A stretch of DNA of 64,000 nucleotides from Burkholderia sp. Ax-1724 (GCF_011752995.1 NZ_VWWL01000006.1:186001-250000); one strand, 5' to 3'; shown: positions 16,292 through 29,353, numbered from the stretch's first letter. Numbers and translations: made by a program. Notes: generated by a model from the letters alone, not told the origin.

Positions 16292-16307
16292 TGGCCCACT
16301 TCTTGCT
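16292..16307 (+). promoter_or_regulatory. sigma-54 (RpoN) promoter of amtB
   Basis: TGGCCC, 5 nt and TTGCT match the -24/-12 consensus TGGCAC-N5-TTGCW with one mismatch and the required GG-to-GC spacing. The gene start is 38 nt downstream. Together with the upstream NtrC-like site this indicates nitrogen control. Confidence 0.65.
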
Positions 16308-16344
16308 CACATAGCGCACTTTTTGGCATAAGCGGGACACATCG

Positions 16345-17532
16345 ATGGAAAGTCTGAAATACGGCGCCGACACCGAGTTTCTTCTGCTCGGCGCCGCCAT
16401 GGTGCTGGCGATGCACGCGGGCTTCGCGTTCCTGGAACTCGGCACGGTGCGCAAGAAGAATCAGGTCAATGCGCTCGTCAAGATCCTCGTGGATTTCGCC
16501 GTCTCGACGATCGCGTATTTCTTCATCGGCTACACGATCGCGTACGGCGTGCAGTTTTTCGGCAGCGCCGCGTCGCTCGCCGAGCACAACGGCTACGGGC
16601 TCGTGCGCTTCTTCTTCCTGCTGACGTTCGCCGCCGCGATTCCGGCGATCGTCTCGGGCGGCATCGCCGAGCGCTCGAAATTCAACCCGCAGCTGTTCGC
16701 GACGTTCGTGCTGGTCGGCTTCGTCTATCCGTTCTTCGAAGGCATCGCGTGGAATAACCGCTTCGGCATTCAGGACTGGCTCACGCAGGCGTTCGGCGCA
16801 CCGTTCCACGACTTCGCGGGCTCGGTCGTCGTGCACGCGTTCGGCGGCTGGGTCGCGTTGCCGGCCGTGCTGCTGCTCGGCGCGCGCCACGGCCGTTATC
16901 ACCGCGACGGCGGCATCGCCGCGCATCCGCCCTCGAACATTCCGTTTCTCGCGCTCGGCGCATGGGTGCTGACGGTCGGCTGGTTCGGCTTTAACGTGAT
17001 GAGCGCGCAGACGCTCGACAAGATCAGCGGCCTCGTCGCGGTCAACTCGCTGATGGCGATGGTCGGCGGCACGCTGAGCGCCTGGTTCGCCGGCCGCAAC
17101 GACCCCGGCTTCACGTACAACGGCCCGCTCGCCGGACTCGTCGCGGTATGCGCGGGCTCCGACCTCATGCACCCGCTCGGCGCGCTGGTGACGGGCGGCA
17201 TCGCCGGCGTGCTGTTCGTCTATATGTTCACCTGCGTGCAGAACCGCTGGCGCATCGACGACGTACTCGGCGTATGGCCGCTGCACGGCCTGTGCGGCGC
17301 GTGGGGCGGCATCGCGGCCGGCATCTTCGGGATGCGCGCGCTGGGCGGCATGGGTGGCGTGTCGCTCGGCGCGCAGGTGCTCGGCACGCTCGGCGGCATC
17401 GTCGTGGCGGTGCTCGGCGGCACGCTCGTGTATGGCGTGATCCGCATGACCGTGGGCCTGAGGCTCGATCAGGAAGAGGAATACAACGGCGCGGATCTGT
17501 CGATCCACAAGATTTCGGCGACGCCGGAGTGA
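16345..17532 (+). CDS. amtB: ammonium transporter
   Basis: 395 residues with 11 transmembrane helices. Both pore histidines are visible, in FAGSVVVHAFGGWVALPA and VWPLHGLCGAWGG. The signature NALVKILVDFAVSTIAYF and the region GGIAERSKF are typical of Amt/Mep/Rh proteins. There is no long cleaved signal peptide. The C-terminal tail (RLDQEEEYNGADLSIHKISA) contains the conserved 'GxDxxxH' type region that responds to PII. No glnK lies beside it, so it may be a second Amt copy rather than the main glnK-amtB pair. The sigma-54/NtrC signals upstream fit induction in nitrogen starvation. Confidence 0.95.
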   Translation: MESLKYGADTEFLLLGAAMVLAMHAGFAFLELGTVRKKNQVNALVKILVDFAVSTIAYFFIGYTIAYGVQFFGSAASLAEHNGYGLVRFFFLLTFAAAIPAIVSGGIAERSKFNPQLFATFVLVGFVYPFFEGIAWNNRFGIQDWLTQAFGAPFHDFAGSVVVHAFGGWVALPAVLLLGARHGRYHRDGGIAAHPPSNIPFLALGAWVLTVGWFGFNVMSAQTLDKISGLVAVNSLMAMVGGTLSAWFAGRNDPGFTYNGPLAGLVAVCAGSDLMHPLGALVTGGIAGVLFVYMFTCVQNRWRIDDVLGVWPLHGLCGAWGGIAAGIFGMRALGGMGGVSLGAQVLGTLGGIVVAVLGGTLVYGVIRMTVGLRLDQEEEYNGADLSIHKISATPE

Positions 17533-17576
17533 GCCGGGGTGCGCGTACAAATGCGCACACCGATGTTAGACTGCGC

Positions 17577-17632
17577 GGCTGGAGATGGCATTCTCCCTTA
17601 ACCGCCCTTGGGGCTGATGATGCCTGCTACGC
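17577..17632 (+). promoter_or_regulatory. fluoride riboswitch (crcB motif) with downstream hairpin
   Basis: GGAGATGGCATTCTCC, then CTTAACCGCC and GGCTGATGATGCCTGC, reproduce the conserved core of the crcB fluoride-sensing RNA in order and spacing, including the pseudoknot parts. A second stem follows (CCGGTCATGCGG at 17633-17644 pairing with CCGCATGAACCGG at 17662-17674, then TTTGTC) and probably acts as the expression platform. crcB begins at 17709. Confidence 0.92.
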
Positions 17633-17708
17633 CCGGTCATGCGGACGCGGCATCGTCTCGCCCGCATGAACCGGTTTGTCGACACACTCCGGTTTCCGAT
17701 CCTCTTCC

Positions 17709-18089
17709 ATGTATTGGTCCTTTCTCGCTGTCGCCATCGGCGGCGCACTCGGCTCGCTGTTTCGCTGGTTCCTCGGCATTCGCCTGAACGGCCTGTTTAG
17801 CGGACTGCCGCTCGGCACGCTGGCCGCCAACGTGATCGCCGGCTACATCATCGGCGTGGCGGTCGCGGGCTTCGCGCGCGTGCCGCAACTCGCGCCGGAA
17901 TGGCGGCTCTTCGTCATCACCGGTTTGATGGGTGGTCTCTCAACGTTCTCGACCTTCTCCGCCGAAGTCGTGCAACGCCTGCAGGACGGACGGCTCGGCT
18001 GGGCGGCCGGCGAAGTCGCGATTCACGTCAGCGCCTCGCTCGCGATGACGATCCTCGGCATCGCAACGGTGTCGCTGCTGTCGCGCTGA
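17709..18089 (+). CDS. crcB: fluoride ion channel CrcB/FluC
   Basis: 126 residues from [20 protein letters not shown], with four transmembrane helices. The family motifs [23 protein letters not shown] (pore Asn) and [12 protein letters not shown] (Phe box) are all present. The dual-topology dimer exports fluoride. It is directly preceded by the fluoride riboswitch, so induction by fluoride is expected. A start 11 codons upstream is possible, but the family begins at this Met. Confidence 0.95.
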   Translation: MYWSFLAVAIGGALGSLFRWFLGIRLNGLFSGLPLGTLAANVIAGYIIGVAVAGFARVPQLAPEWRLFVITGLMGGLSTFSTFSAEVVQRLQDGRLGWAAGEVAIHVSASLAMTILGIATVSLLSR

Positions 18090-18243
18090 GCAGCCGGCTC
18101 GACACTCGCTCGGCACCCGCGCAGTACTCGCGTGCGGACATGCGTGCCGCCGCCCGAAAAACCCAACCGGGAGCGAAACCGGAACCCGTTCGACGGTCTC
18201 GCCGACTCTCGCGGCCGGCGCAGAAATCGACTTTTCAGTATCG

Positions 18244-18362
18244 GCGATGTATAAGCCCACAGGGCCTACGCCTCAACACGGACACAGCGGGAAGCCGGTG
18301 AGATTCCGGCGCGGTCGCGCCACTGTATCGGGGGAACCTGTTTCACCCCGGAGTCAGACCTC
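18244..18362 (+). promoter_or_regulatory. cobalamin (B12) riboswitch
   Basis: The conserved blocks appear in order: ACACAGCGGGAAGCCGGTGA, then GATTCCGGCGCGGTCGCGCC, then CACTGT, and GGAGTCAGACC at the end. This is the AdoCbl-binding core with its B12 box. The NiCoT gene starts 54 nt after it, so adenosylcobalamin should repress cobalt uptake. Confidence 0.92.
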
Positions 18363-18416
18363 GCTATGTCGTCTTTTCCCAACCTGCACGGAACGCGCAA
18401 TTCCTGGAGATTCAAC

Positions 18417-19478
18417 ATGCTTGATCGACTCGTCGAGATTTTCAACGATTCGGATTCGAGAGTCCGCAGCAAATTATTCGGCATCTACGGCGTGCTGATC
18501 GCCATCAACCTGCTCGCGTGGCTGTGGGCGATCGTGGCGTTCCACCACTATCCGGTGCTGCTCGGCACCGCGCTGCTCGCGTACGGATTCGGCCTGCGCC
18601 ATGCCGTCGACGCCGACCACATCGCCGCCATCGACAACGTGACGCGCAAGCTCATGCAGGAACGCAAGCGGCCCGTTGCCGTGGGCTTCTTTTTCTCGCT
18701 CGGCCATTCGAGCGTGGTCGTGCTCGCGTCGGTCGCGGTGGCGCTCGCGACCACCGCGATCCAGGGCCGCTTCGACAACTATAGGGAGATCGGCGGCATC
18801 GTCAGCACGGCCGTGTCGTCCTTTTTCCTGTTCGCGCTCGCGCTGATGAACTTCCTGATTCTGCGCGGCATCTACCGCGCGTGGCGCCACGTGCGCAATG
18901 GCGGCGCCTATGTCGACGACGACTTCGACATGCTGCTCGCGAATCGAGGCTTCATCGCGCGCCTGTTCCGGCCGCTCTTCCGGCTCGTGACGCGTAGCTG
19001 GCACATGTATCCGATCGGCTTTCTGTTCGGCCTCGGCTTCGACACCGCCACGGAAATCGGCCTGCTCGGCATCGCGGCGACGCAGGCGGCCAAGGGGCTC
19101 TCGCCGTGGGCGATCATGGTGTTTCCGGTGCTGTTCAGTGCGGGCATGTCGCTCGTCGACACGCTCGACGGCCACCTGATGCTCGGCGCCTACGGCTGGG
19201 CGTACGAAAGGCCGCTGCGCAAGATCTACTACAACATGACGATCACGCTCGTCTCGATCGCGGTCGCGCTCGTGATCGGCGGCATCGAGGCGCTCGGCCT
19301 TCTCGCGGATCAGCTGAACCTGAAAGGCGGCATCTGGGACGCGATCGGCGCGCTCAACGATAACTTCGGCATGCTCGGCTACATCATCATCGGCATCTTC
19401 GCGCTCAGCTGGCTCGTGTCGGCGGTGATCTATCGCGTGAAGCGTTTCGACGAGGTGCAGACCAACCCGCAGGTCTGA
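18417..19478 (+). CDS. NiCoT-family cobalt (nickel) transporter under B12 control
   Basis: 353 residues, eight transmembrane helices. All four NiCoT signatures are present: RHAVDADHIAAIDN, FFFSLGHSSVV, LGFDTATEIGLL and LFSAGMSLVDTLDG. The family takes up Co2+ or Ni2+ driven by the membrane potential. GGAG lies 7 nt before ATG 18417, which supports this start over an in-frame codon at 18366 inside the riboswitch tail. The B12 riboswitch points to cobalt as the main substrate (inference). Confidence 0.93.
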   Translation: MLDRLVEIFNDSDSRVRSKLFGIYGVLIAINLLAWLWAIVAFHHYPVLLGTALLAYGFGLRHAVDADHIAAIDNVTRKLMQERKRPVAVGFFFSLGHSSVVVLASVAVALATTAIQGRFDNYREIGGIVSTAVSSFFLFALALMNFLILRGIYRAWRHVRNGGAYVDDDFDMLLANRGFIARLFRPLFRLVTRSWHMYPIGFLFGLGFDTATEIGLLGIAATQAAKGLSPWAIMVFPVLFSAGMSLVDTLDGHLMLGAYGWAYERPLRKIYYNMTITLVSIAVALVIGGIEALGLLADQLNLKGGIWDAIGALNDNFGMLGYIIIGIFALSWLVSAVIYRVKRFDEVQTNPQV

Positions 19479-19513
19479 GCGTACGAGAGCGGAAAGAAAG
19501 CGGAAAAGAAAAA

Positions 19514-19539
19514 AAGGCGTCACGTTGCCGTGACGCCTT
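19514..19539 (-). terminator. rho-independent terminator, U-tract on the minus strand
   Basis: An 11-bp perfect stem AAGGCGTCACG/CGTGACGCCTT with a TTGC loop. Read on the minus strand it is followed by a run of seven T; on the plus strand there is no real T tract. It also lies 35 nt after the NiCoT stop and may serve both sides. A second 8-bp hairpin (GTTCTAGC 19544-19551 with GCTAGAAC 19567-19574) is adjacent. Confidence 0.7.
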
Positions 19540-19574
19540 AAAAGTTCTAGCCATTCCGAGGGCCGTGCTAGAAC

Positions 19575-19942
19575 CTGAGAGACGGTATTAAAGCAAAAGC
19601 AGCGGGGGTTAAAAGCGGTGCCGCAGTGCCTGAAAGCAGACTTCGAAAGCATTCGCCGCCGAGCCCCTTGCATTCCCGCGCGATACGGGCAACGGGAACG
19701 ATACGGCCGGCAACCTTTCTGGAAGATTCCATCTTTCGAAATAATGTTCCATTTTTTATGATTATGCTGACTAAGTCAAGCAAAATCCGAATCCAGGTCG
19801 TTCCGGCAACTTTTTCCGATAGAATCGATTTGTCACAAACAAAACTGAACTGGTGCCACGGCTGGAAGATGCCCGCCGTCTTCCGTAGACCGGCCGTCGA
19901 CGGGGGACGAACTCAGAATCTGAAATACAGTTCCAAAAAACC
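19575..19942. other. intergenic region before the IclR gene
   Basis: No convincing gene. It contains TGGAAGATTCCA (19720-19731, palindromic) and CGAAATAATGTTCCA (19737-19751), both resembling IclR half-sites, and an inverted GAACT...AGTTC pair directly before the iclR-type start. Confidence 0.35.
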
Positions 19943-20779
19943 ATGAAACGACCTACTCCGATCCCGAGCGCAGCGGTCGTCGCCAAAGACCGGGACGGCT
20001 CGGGCGACGAAGTCACCGCCCTCGCTCGCGGCCTGACCGTGCTGCGCTCGATTGCCGCCGCGAACGCGCCGCTGAGCAATCGCGAACTCGCCGAACTCAC
20101 CGGCATTCCGAAGCCGACGGTCTCGCGCATCACGGCGACGCTGGTCAGCGTCGGCTTCCTGCTGCGGCTGCCCGACAGCGAACGCTTCGTGCTGACTTCG
20201 TCGGTGCTGGAGCTGAGCAACGGCTTTCTGCGCAATTTCGACATCCGCGCCCGCGCACGGCCTTTCCTGATCGAACTCGCCGAGCGCACCGCCCTCTCGG
20301 TGCATCTGGCCGTGCGCGACCGCTTCGACATGGTCGTGATCGACACGATCCGGCCGCGCTCGGCGGTGCTCGTGTCGCGGCTCGAAATCGGCTCGCGCAT
20401 GAGCCTGACGCGCACCGCGGTCGGCCGCGCCTATCTGGTGGCGCTCGAGCAGCCGGAACGCGAAGCGTTGCTTGCCGGTCTGCAGACGGCCGAAGGCAAC
20501 GAATGGGGCTACATCGGCGGACGGCTCGAAAGCGCGATCGAGGACACGCTGGAGCGCGGCTTCGCGATCGCCACCGGCGAGTGGTACGACGGCCTCAATG
20601 CGATCGCGCTCGGCTTCGTCGGGCCGTCGGGCGAGCGCTATGCGGTCAATTGCGGCGGCGCGGCCGACCAGTGCCCGCGCGACTGGCTCATCTCGCATGC
20701 CGCGCCCGCGCTGCTCGAATGCATCGGCAAGATCGTGCTCGAAGTCGGCGGCACGCCGGCGCGCCGGCTCGACACCTGA
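19943..20779 (+). CDS. IclR-family transcriptional regulator
   Basis: 278 residues. The winged helix-turn-helix spans about 25-85 (VTALARGLTVLRSIAAANAP, NRELAELTGIPKPTVSRITA). The IclR ligand-binding GAF-like domain spans 100-265 (LSVHLAVRDRFDMVVIDTIR, SRMSLTRTAVGRAYLVALE, RGFAIATGEWYDGLNAIALG). Members control aromatic, glyoxylate or acetate catabolism, but no catabolic operon adjoins this copy. The downstream mdtABC-type operon is 450 nt away and could be a target. The effector is unknown. Confidence 0.9.
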   Translation: MKRPTPIPSAAVVAKDRDGSGDEVTALARGLTVLRSIAAANAPLSNRELAELTGIPKPTVSRITATLVSVGFLLRLPDSERFVLTSSVLELSNGFLRNFDIRARARPFLIELAERTALSVHLAVRDRFDMVVIDTIRPRSAVLVSRLEIGSRMSLTRTAVGRAYLVALEQPEREALLAGLQTAEGNEWGYIGGRLESAIEDTLERGFAIATGEWYDGLNAIALGFVGPSGERYAVNCGGAADQCPRDWLISHAAPALLECIGKIVLEVGGTPARRLDT

Positions 20780-21235
20780 GGCACCGAGACAGACACCGCG
20801 ACAGGCACGGCGAAAAGCACCGCAGCCGGATGCGCCACCAGCCGGCGCACGCGGCCGACGGCGCCCGGCGAGGCGCCCCTTCACACCAGGCCAACAATTT
20901 CCCAACATCCTGTAACCTTCGTAATTAAACGAAAAATAGGCGGCTGGACTGTTACAGAGACCGCAACGTACGATCACGCATCCCGTCGCGGGATACACGC
21001 GCATCTGGCCGTTTTTGCCGTCGAAAACGGCGCCGCGCGCGCCGTGGTGATTCCGCATTGCGTTAACATCTCTGTCCCGCGCCTCGGGTAGCATCGCGTT
21101 GCGCGACGCACCCGCAACCGAACGCAACCTGACGCAACCGCAGCCGCCTGTCATGCCGTCCACGTGTCGCCGCCCTGCGGGCGCGGCAAACGCGCGAGCG
21201 GCGCACATCAAAAAGCCAGCCACCCGACCGAACCG
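20780..21235. other. intergenic region upstream of the RND pump
   Basis: No gene recognised. An AT-rich island near 20905-20940 with the short inverted repeat TTCGT-aattaa-ACGAA (20918-20933) is the likely promoter/operator zone for the pump operon. Confidence 0.35.
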
Positions 21236-22624
21236 ATGGACGAACAACAAAAGCACCCGGAAAACCAGCGCCCCACCGCTTCCCAACCGTCGGCAAGCGG
21301 CGCGCAACATGGCGCGCCCGGCGCGGTAAAGCGGCATCGCGGCCGCACCATCGCACTGATCGTCGCGGTTCTGGTCATTCTCGGAGTGGTGCTATGGCGC
21401 TGGCATCCGTGGGGCGGCGCGAGCGGCGCCAGCGCCCCGACCGGCGCAAGCGGTGCGCGGGGCGGTGGCCGCTTCGGCCGCGGCGGTCCGAACGCGATGG
21501 CGAACATGGCGCAGCCGGTACACGTCGCCACCGCCACGCAAGGCGAGATGCCGGTCGTGCTGACCGCGCTCGGCACGGTCACGCCGCTGGCTACCGTGAC
21601 CGTGCTGCCGCAGCTGAGCGGCGTCCTGCAGGACGTCTATTTCAAGGAAGGCCAGATGGTCAGGAAGGGCGACGTGCTGGCCCAGATCGACCCGCGCCCG
21701 TACGAGATTTCGCTGCGCAACGCCGAGGGCACACTGGTGCGCGACGAGGCGCTGCTCGCCACCGCGCGCCTCGACCTCAAGCGCTACCAGACACTGCTCG
21801 CGCAGGACTCGATCGCGAGCCAGCAGGTCGACACGCAGGCATCGCTCGTGCGCCAGTACGAAGGCACCGTTAAGTCCGACCAGGCGAATGTCGACAATTT
21901 CAAGCTCGACCTCATCTACGCGCGCATCACCGCGCCGGTGTCGGGCCGCGTCGGCCTGCGCCAGGTCGATCCGGGCAACTACGTGACCTCGGGCCTCGCG
22001 AACGGCATCGCGGTCATCACGCAGTTACAGCCGATCAGCGTGATCTTCACGACTTCGGAAGACAACCTGCAGCAGATCATCCAGCACACGCAGAACGGCG
22101 AACAGCTCTCGGCCACCGCCTACGACCGCAGCAACACGCGGCCGCTCGAAGTCGGCTCGCTGAAGACGATGGACAACCAGATCGACACGACCACCGGCAC
22201 GGTGCGTCTGCGCGCGCTCTTCGATAACAAGGACAACGGGCTGTTCCCGAACCAGTTCGTCAACACGCGCCTGCTCGTCGACACGATCAAGGACGCCGTC
22301 ATCGTGCCGACCTCGGCGGTGCTCAACGGCTCGATGGGTCCGTTCGTCTACGTCGTGAAGGACGACAACACGGTCACGGTCCGGCCGGTCAAGCCCGGTC
22401 CCGTGGACGGCGAGCGCACCAGCATCAAGTCGGGCCTCGCGCTCGGCGAGCGCGTCGTGATCGACGGTTCGGACCGTCTGCGCGAAGGCTCGAAGATCAC
22501 GATTCCGGCCGAGCGGCCCAGTGGTGCATCGGGCGCATCGGGCGCGCACGCTGCGGTCGGCGCCTCGGGTGCTTCCGCCGCGCATGCGCATCGCGGCAGA
22601 CACGCGTCGCAGGCTGCGCAATAA
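21236..22624 (+). CDS. mdtA: RND efflux periplasmic adaptor, MdtA-type
   Basis: 462 residues from MDEQQKHPENQRP. The N-terminal anchor helix (TIALIVAVLVILGVVLWRW) is followed by a Gly/Ala/Ser spacer and the barrel-sandwich domain (TALGTVTPLATVTVLPQLSG, FKEGQMVRKGDVLAQIDPRP). The alpha-hairpin reads LKRYQTLLAQDSIASQQVDT, then the second lipoyl half ARITAPVSGRVGLRQVDPGN and the beta-barrel (VIFTTSEDNLQQII). The C-terminal tail is Ala/Ser/His-rich. It links the inner-membrane pump to an outer-membrane channel. The operon continues after 24 nt with mdtB. An upstream in-frame codon at 21164 is less likely. Confidence 0.92.
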   Translation: MDEQQKHPENQRPTASQPSASGAQHGAPGAVKRHRGRTIALIVAVLVILGVVLWRWHPWGGASGASAPTGASGARGGGRFGRGGPNAMANMAQPVHVATATQGEMPVVLTALGTVTPLATVTVLPQLSGVLQDVYFKEGQMVRKGDVLAQIDPRPYEISLRNAEGTLVRDEALLATARLDLKRYQTLLAQDSIASQQVDTQASLVRQYEGTVKSDQANVDNFKLDLIYARITAPVSGRVGLRQVDPGNYVTSGLANGIAVITQLQPISVIFTTSEDNLQQIIQHTQNGEQLSATAYDRSNTRPLEVGSLKTMDNQIDTTTGTVRLRALFDNKDNGLFPNQFVNTRLLVDTIKDAVIVPTSAVLNGSMGPFVYVVKDDNTVTVRPVKPGPVDGERTSIKSGLALGERVVIDGSDRLREGSKITIPAERPSGASGASGAHAAVGASGASAAHAHRGRHASQAAQ

Positions 22625-22648
22625 AGTAAAAGGCACGGCACTTACCGC

Positions 22649-25600
22649 ATGAATCCATCCCGCGCTTTTATTCTGCGTCCCGTCGGCACCGCGCTGCTCA
22701 TGGCGGCGATCATGCTGGTCGGCCTCGTGGCGCTGCGCTTTCTGCCGCTCTCCGCGCTACCCGAGGTCGACTATCCGACGATCCAGGTGCAGACCTTCTA
22801 TCCGGGCGCGAGTCCGGACGTGATGACGTCGTCGGTGACGGCGCCGCTCGAGCGGCAGTTCGGACAGATGCCGTCGCTCAATCAGATGTCGTCGCAAAGC
22901 TCGGCAGGCTCGTCGATCATCACGCTGCAGTTCAGCCTCGACTTGCCGCTCGACATCGCCGAACAGGAAGTGCAGGCCGCCATCAATGCGGCCGGCAACC
23001 TGCTGCCGTCCGACCTGCCCGCACCGCCGATCTACGCGAAGGTCAATCCGGCCGACGCGCCGATCATCACGCTCGCGATCACCTCGAAAACGCTGCCGCT
23101 CACCCAGGTGCAGGACCTCGCCGACACGCGCCTCGCGCAGAAAATCTCGCAGGTGGCGGGCGTGGGTCTCGTCAGCCTGTCGGGCGGCCAGCGCCCGGCC
23201 GTGCGGATTCAGGCGAACCCGCGCGCGCTCGCCGCGTACGGCCTGAATCTCGACGATCTGCGCACCACGATCTCGAACCTCAACGTCAACACGCCGAAGG
23301 GCAACTTCGACGGCCCGACGCGCAACTACACGATCAACTCGAACGACCAGCTGACCGATCCCGACCAGTACAAGAGCGCGGTGATCGCCTACAAGAACGG
23401 CCGGCCGGTCATGCTGACCGACGTCGCGAACATCGTCGCGGGCGCGGAGAACACCAAGCTCGGCGCGTGGGTCGACAACACGCCGGCGATCATCCTGAAC
23501 GTGCAGCGCCAGCCGGGCGCGAACGTGATCCAGGTGGTCGACAGCATCAAGGCGCTGCTGCCGCAACTGCAGCAGGCGCTGCCCGCCGCGCTCGACGTGC
23601 AGGTCGTCACCGACCGCACCACGACGATCCGCGCGTCGGTGCGCGACGTGCAGTTCGAACTGGCGATGTCGGTCGTGCTGGTCGTGCTGGTGATGTACCT
23701 GTTCCTCGCCAACGTCTACGCGACGATCATCCCGAGCCTCTCGGTGCCGCTCTCGCTGATCGGCACGCTCGCCGTGATGTACCTGTGCGGCTTCTCGCTC
23801 GACAACCTCTCGCTGATGGCGCTGACCATCGCGACCGGCTTCGTGGTCGACGACGCGATCGTGATGATCGAGAACATCGCGCGCTACGTCGAGGAAGGCG
23901 ACACGGCGCTCGAAGCCGCGCTGAAGGGCTCCAAGCAGATCGGCTTCACGATCATCTCGCTGACGGTCTCGCTGATCGCGGTGCTGATTCCGCTGCTGTT
24001 CATGGGCGACGTGGTCGGCCGGCTGTTCCACGAATTCGCGATCACGCTCGCGGTGACGATCGTGATCTCGGCGGTCGTCTCGCTCACGCTCGTGCCGATG
24101 ATGTGCGCGAAGCTGCTGCGCCACACGCCACCGCACGAAAGCCACCGCTTCGAGGCGAAGGCACACCGCTTCATCGACTGGGTGATCGCGCGCTACGCGG
24201 TCGCGCTCACGTGGGTGCTGAACCGGCAGCGCTCGACGCTCGTCGTCGCCGTGCTCACGCTCGTGCTGACCGGGCTGCTCTACGTGTTCGTGCCGAAGGG
24301 CTTCTTCCCCGTGCAGGACACCGGCGTAATCCAGGCGATCACGCAGATGCCGCAGTCGGTCTCGTTCGCGTCGATGGCCGAGCGTCAGCAGGCGCTCGCC
24401 GCGCAAATTCTGAAGAACCCGGACGTCGACAGCCTCACGTCGTTCATCGGCGTGGACGGCAGCAACATCACGCTGAACAGCGGCCGCATGCTCATCAACC
24501 TGAAGCCGCGCGACGACCGCAGCCATACCGCGAGCGACGTGATCCGCCAGTTGCAGAAGGACGTCGCGCACATTCCGGGCGCCTCGCTTTTCATGCAGCC
24601 GGTGCAGGACCTGACGATCGACTCGACCGTGAGCCCGACGCAATACCAGTTCATGCTGACCGATCCGAACATCAGCGAATTCACGACGTGGGTGCCGAAG
24701 CTGGTCGACCGCCTGAAGCAGTCGCCCGAACTCGCCGACGTCGCGACCGATCTGCAGGACAACGGCCGCTCGGTGTTCATCGAGATCGACCGTGCGACCG
24801 CCGCGCGCTTCGGCATCACGCCGGCCACGATCGACAGTGCGCTTTACGACGCGTTCGGCCAGCGCATCATCTCGACGATCTTCACGCAGTCGAACCAGTA
24901 CCGCGTGATTCTCGAAGCGCAGCCGACGATGCAGCAATACACCGATTCGCTGAATTCGATCTACCTGCCCTCTTCCACCTCGACGGGCGGCCAGGTGCCG
25001 CTGTCGTCGATCGCGAAGTTCATCGAGCGGCCCGCGCCGCTGCTCGTCACGCACCTGAGCCAGTTCCCGGCCACCACGGTGTCGTTCAACCTCGCGCCCG
25101 GTTCGTCGCTCGGCGCGGCCGTGCAGGCGATTCAGCAGGCCGAGCAGGACATCGGCCTGCCCGCCTCGTTCCAGACGCGCTTCCAGGGCGCGGCGCTCGC
25201 GTTCCAGGCCTCGCTCGCCAACGAGCTGTTCCTGATCCTCGCGGCGATCGTCACGATGTACATCGTGCTCGGCGTGCTGTACGAGAGCTTCATCCATCCG
25301 ATCACGATTCTCTCCACGCTGCCGTCGGCCGGCGTCGGCGCGCTGCTCGCGCTGCTCATGACCGGCCACGATCTCGACATCATCGGCATCATCGGCATCG
25401 TGCTGCTGATCGGCATCGTGAAGAAGAACGCGATCATGATGATCGACTTCGCGCTCTACGCCGAGCGCGAGGAAGGCAAGCCGCCGCGCGAGGCGATCTA
25501 CCAGGCGTGTCTCTTGCGCTTCCGGCCGATCCTGATGACCACGTTGGCCGCCCTGCTCGGCGCGCTGCCGCTGATGCTCGGCACCGGCGCGGGCTCGGAG

Positions 25601-25783
25601 CTGCGCCGCCCGCTCGGCATCGCGATCGCGGGCGGCCTGATCGTGAGCCAGCTGCTGACGCTGTTCACGACGCCGGTGATCTACCTCGCGTTCGATTCGC
25701 TCGGCCGCCGCCTGCGCGAGCGCTTCAACCGTAGCGACTCGTCCGGCAGCGCCACGCCGCCCGCCGCCGATGCAGGGAACTAG
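22649..25783 (+). CDS. mdtB: RND multidrug efflux permease, MdtB-type
   Basis: 1044 residues, 12 transmembrane helices in two halves with large periplasmic porter domains. Motifs include [19 protein letters not shown], the TM4 proton-relay region [20 protein letters not shown] (paired Asp) and [15 protein letters not shown] in TM10. In E. coli MdtB and MdtC assemble as a B2C heterotrimer exporting bile salts and novobiocin. mdtC starts 3 nt after its stop, so the pair is translationally tight. No outer-membrane channel gene follows. Confidence 0.94.
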   Translation: MNPSRAFILRPVGTALLMAAIMLVGLVALRFLPLSALPEVDYPTIQVQTFYPGASPDVMTSSVTAPLERQFGQMPSLNQMSSQSSAGSSIITLQFSLDLPLDIAEQEVQAAINAAGNLLPSDLPAPPIYAKVNPADAPIITLAITSKTLPLTQVQDLADTRLAQKISQVAGVGLVSLSGGQRPAVRIQANPRALAAYGLNLDDLRTTISNLNVNTPKGNFDGPTRNYTINSNDQLTDPDQYKSAVIAYKNGRPVMLTDVANIVAGAENTKLGAWVDNTPAIILNVQRQPGANVIQVVDSIKALLPQLQQALPAALDVQVVTDRTTTIRASVRDVQFELAMSVVLVVLVMYLFLANVYATIIPSLSVPLSLIGTLAVMYLCGFSLDNLSLMALTIATGFVVDDAIVMIENIARYVEEGDTALEAALKGSKQIGFTIISLTVSLIAVLIPLLFMGDVVGRLFHEFAITLAVTIVISAVVSLTLVPMMCAKLLRHTPPHESHRFEAKAHRFIDWVIARYAVALTWVLNRQRSTLVVAVLTLVLTGLLYVFVPKGFFPVQDTGVIQAITQMPQSVSFASMAERQQALAAQILKNPDVDSLTSFIGVDGSNITLNSGRMLINLKPRDDRSHTASDVIRQLQKDVAHIPGASLFMQPVQDLTIDSTVSPTQYQFMLTDPNISEFTTWVPKLVDRLKQSPELADVATDLQDNGRSVFIEIDRATAARFGITPATIDSALYDAFGQRIISTIFTQSNQYRVILEAQPTMQQYTDSLNSIYLPSSTSTGGQVPLSSIAKFIERPAPLLVTHLSQFPATTVSFNLAPGSSLGAAVQAIQQAEQDIGLPASFQTRFQGAALAFQASLANELFLILAAIVTMYIVLGVLYESFIHPITILSTLPSAGVGALLALLMTGHDLDIIGIIGIVLLIGIVKKNAIMMIDFALYAEREEGKPPREAIYQACLLRFRPILMTTLAALLGALPLMLGTGAGSELRRPLGIAIAGGLIVSQLLTLFTTPVIYLAFDSLGRRLRERFNRSDSSGSATPPAADAGN

Positions 25784-25786
25784 GCG

Positions 25787-29125
<3,339 letters not shown>

Positions 29126-29137
29126 CGTTCAATGGCA

Positions 29138-29189
29138 ACGCGGCGGGTTGGCATGCCCGATAAATTCGATGCATGCGAACCCGCCGCGT
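29138..29189. terminator. long hairpin after mdtC
   Basis: ACGCGGCGGGTTGGCATGC (29138-29156) pairs with GCATGCGAACCCGCCGCGT (29171-29189) at 18 of 19 positions around a 14-nt loop. There is no T tract, so it may act as a rho-dependent end or an mRNA 3'-protecting structure rather than an intrinsic terminator. Confidence 0.6.
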
Positions 29190-29321
29190 GAGCCGGCGCG
29201 ACCAACCAGCAGAAGACTTTTAAAGCGAGAGCTTCGGCGTTTTCCCGTGGCGTTTCGTTGAAAACTTTTGCTCCGCGTTGCCGTTCTTAAGCCGGCTCGG
29301 CGTTTCTGTTCAGGGTTTTTG

Positions 29322-29353
29322 CTCAGAGTTTCTGTGCCTCAGAGTTTCTGTGC
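29322..29353. repeat. exact 16-bp tandem duplication spanning a stop codon
   Basis: CTCAGAGTTTCTGTGC occurs twice in tandem (29322-29337 and 29338-29353). The second copy encodes the last codons and TGA of the minus-strand gene at 29339-29803. Confidence 0.8.

Noticed and set aside
19568..19783. A 71-codon minus-strand gene ending at the hairpins
   Set aside because: It would start at TTG without Shine-Dalgarno and its composition is not convincing; a non-coding transcript is more plausible.
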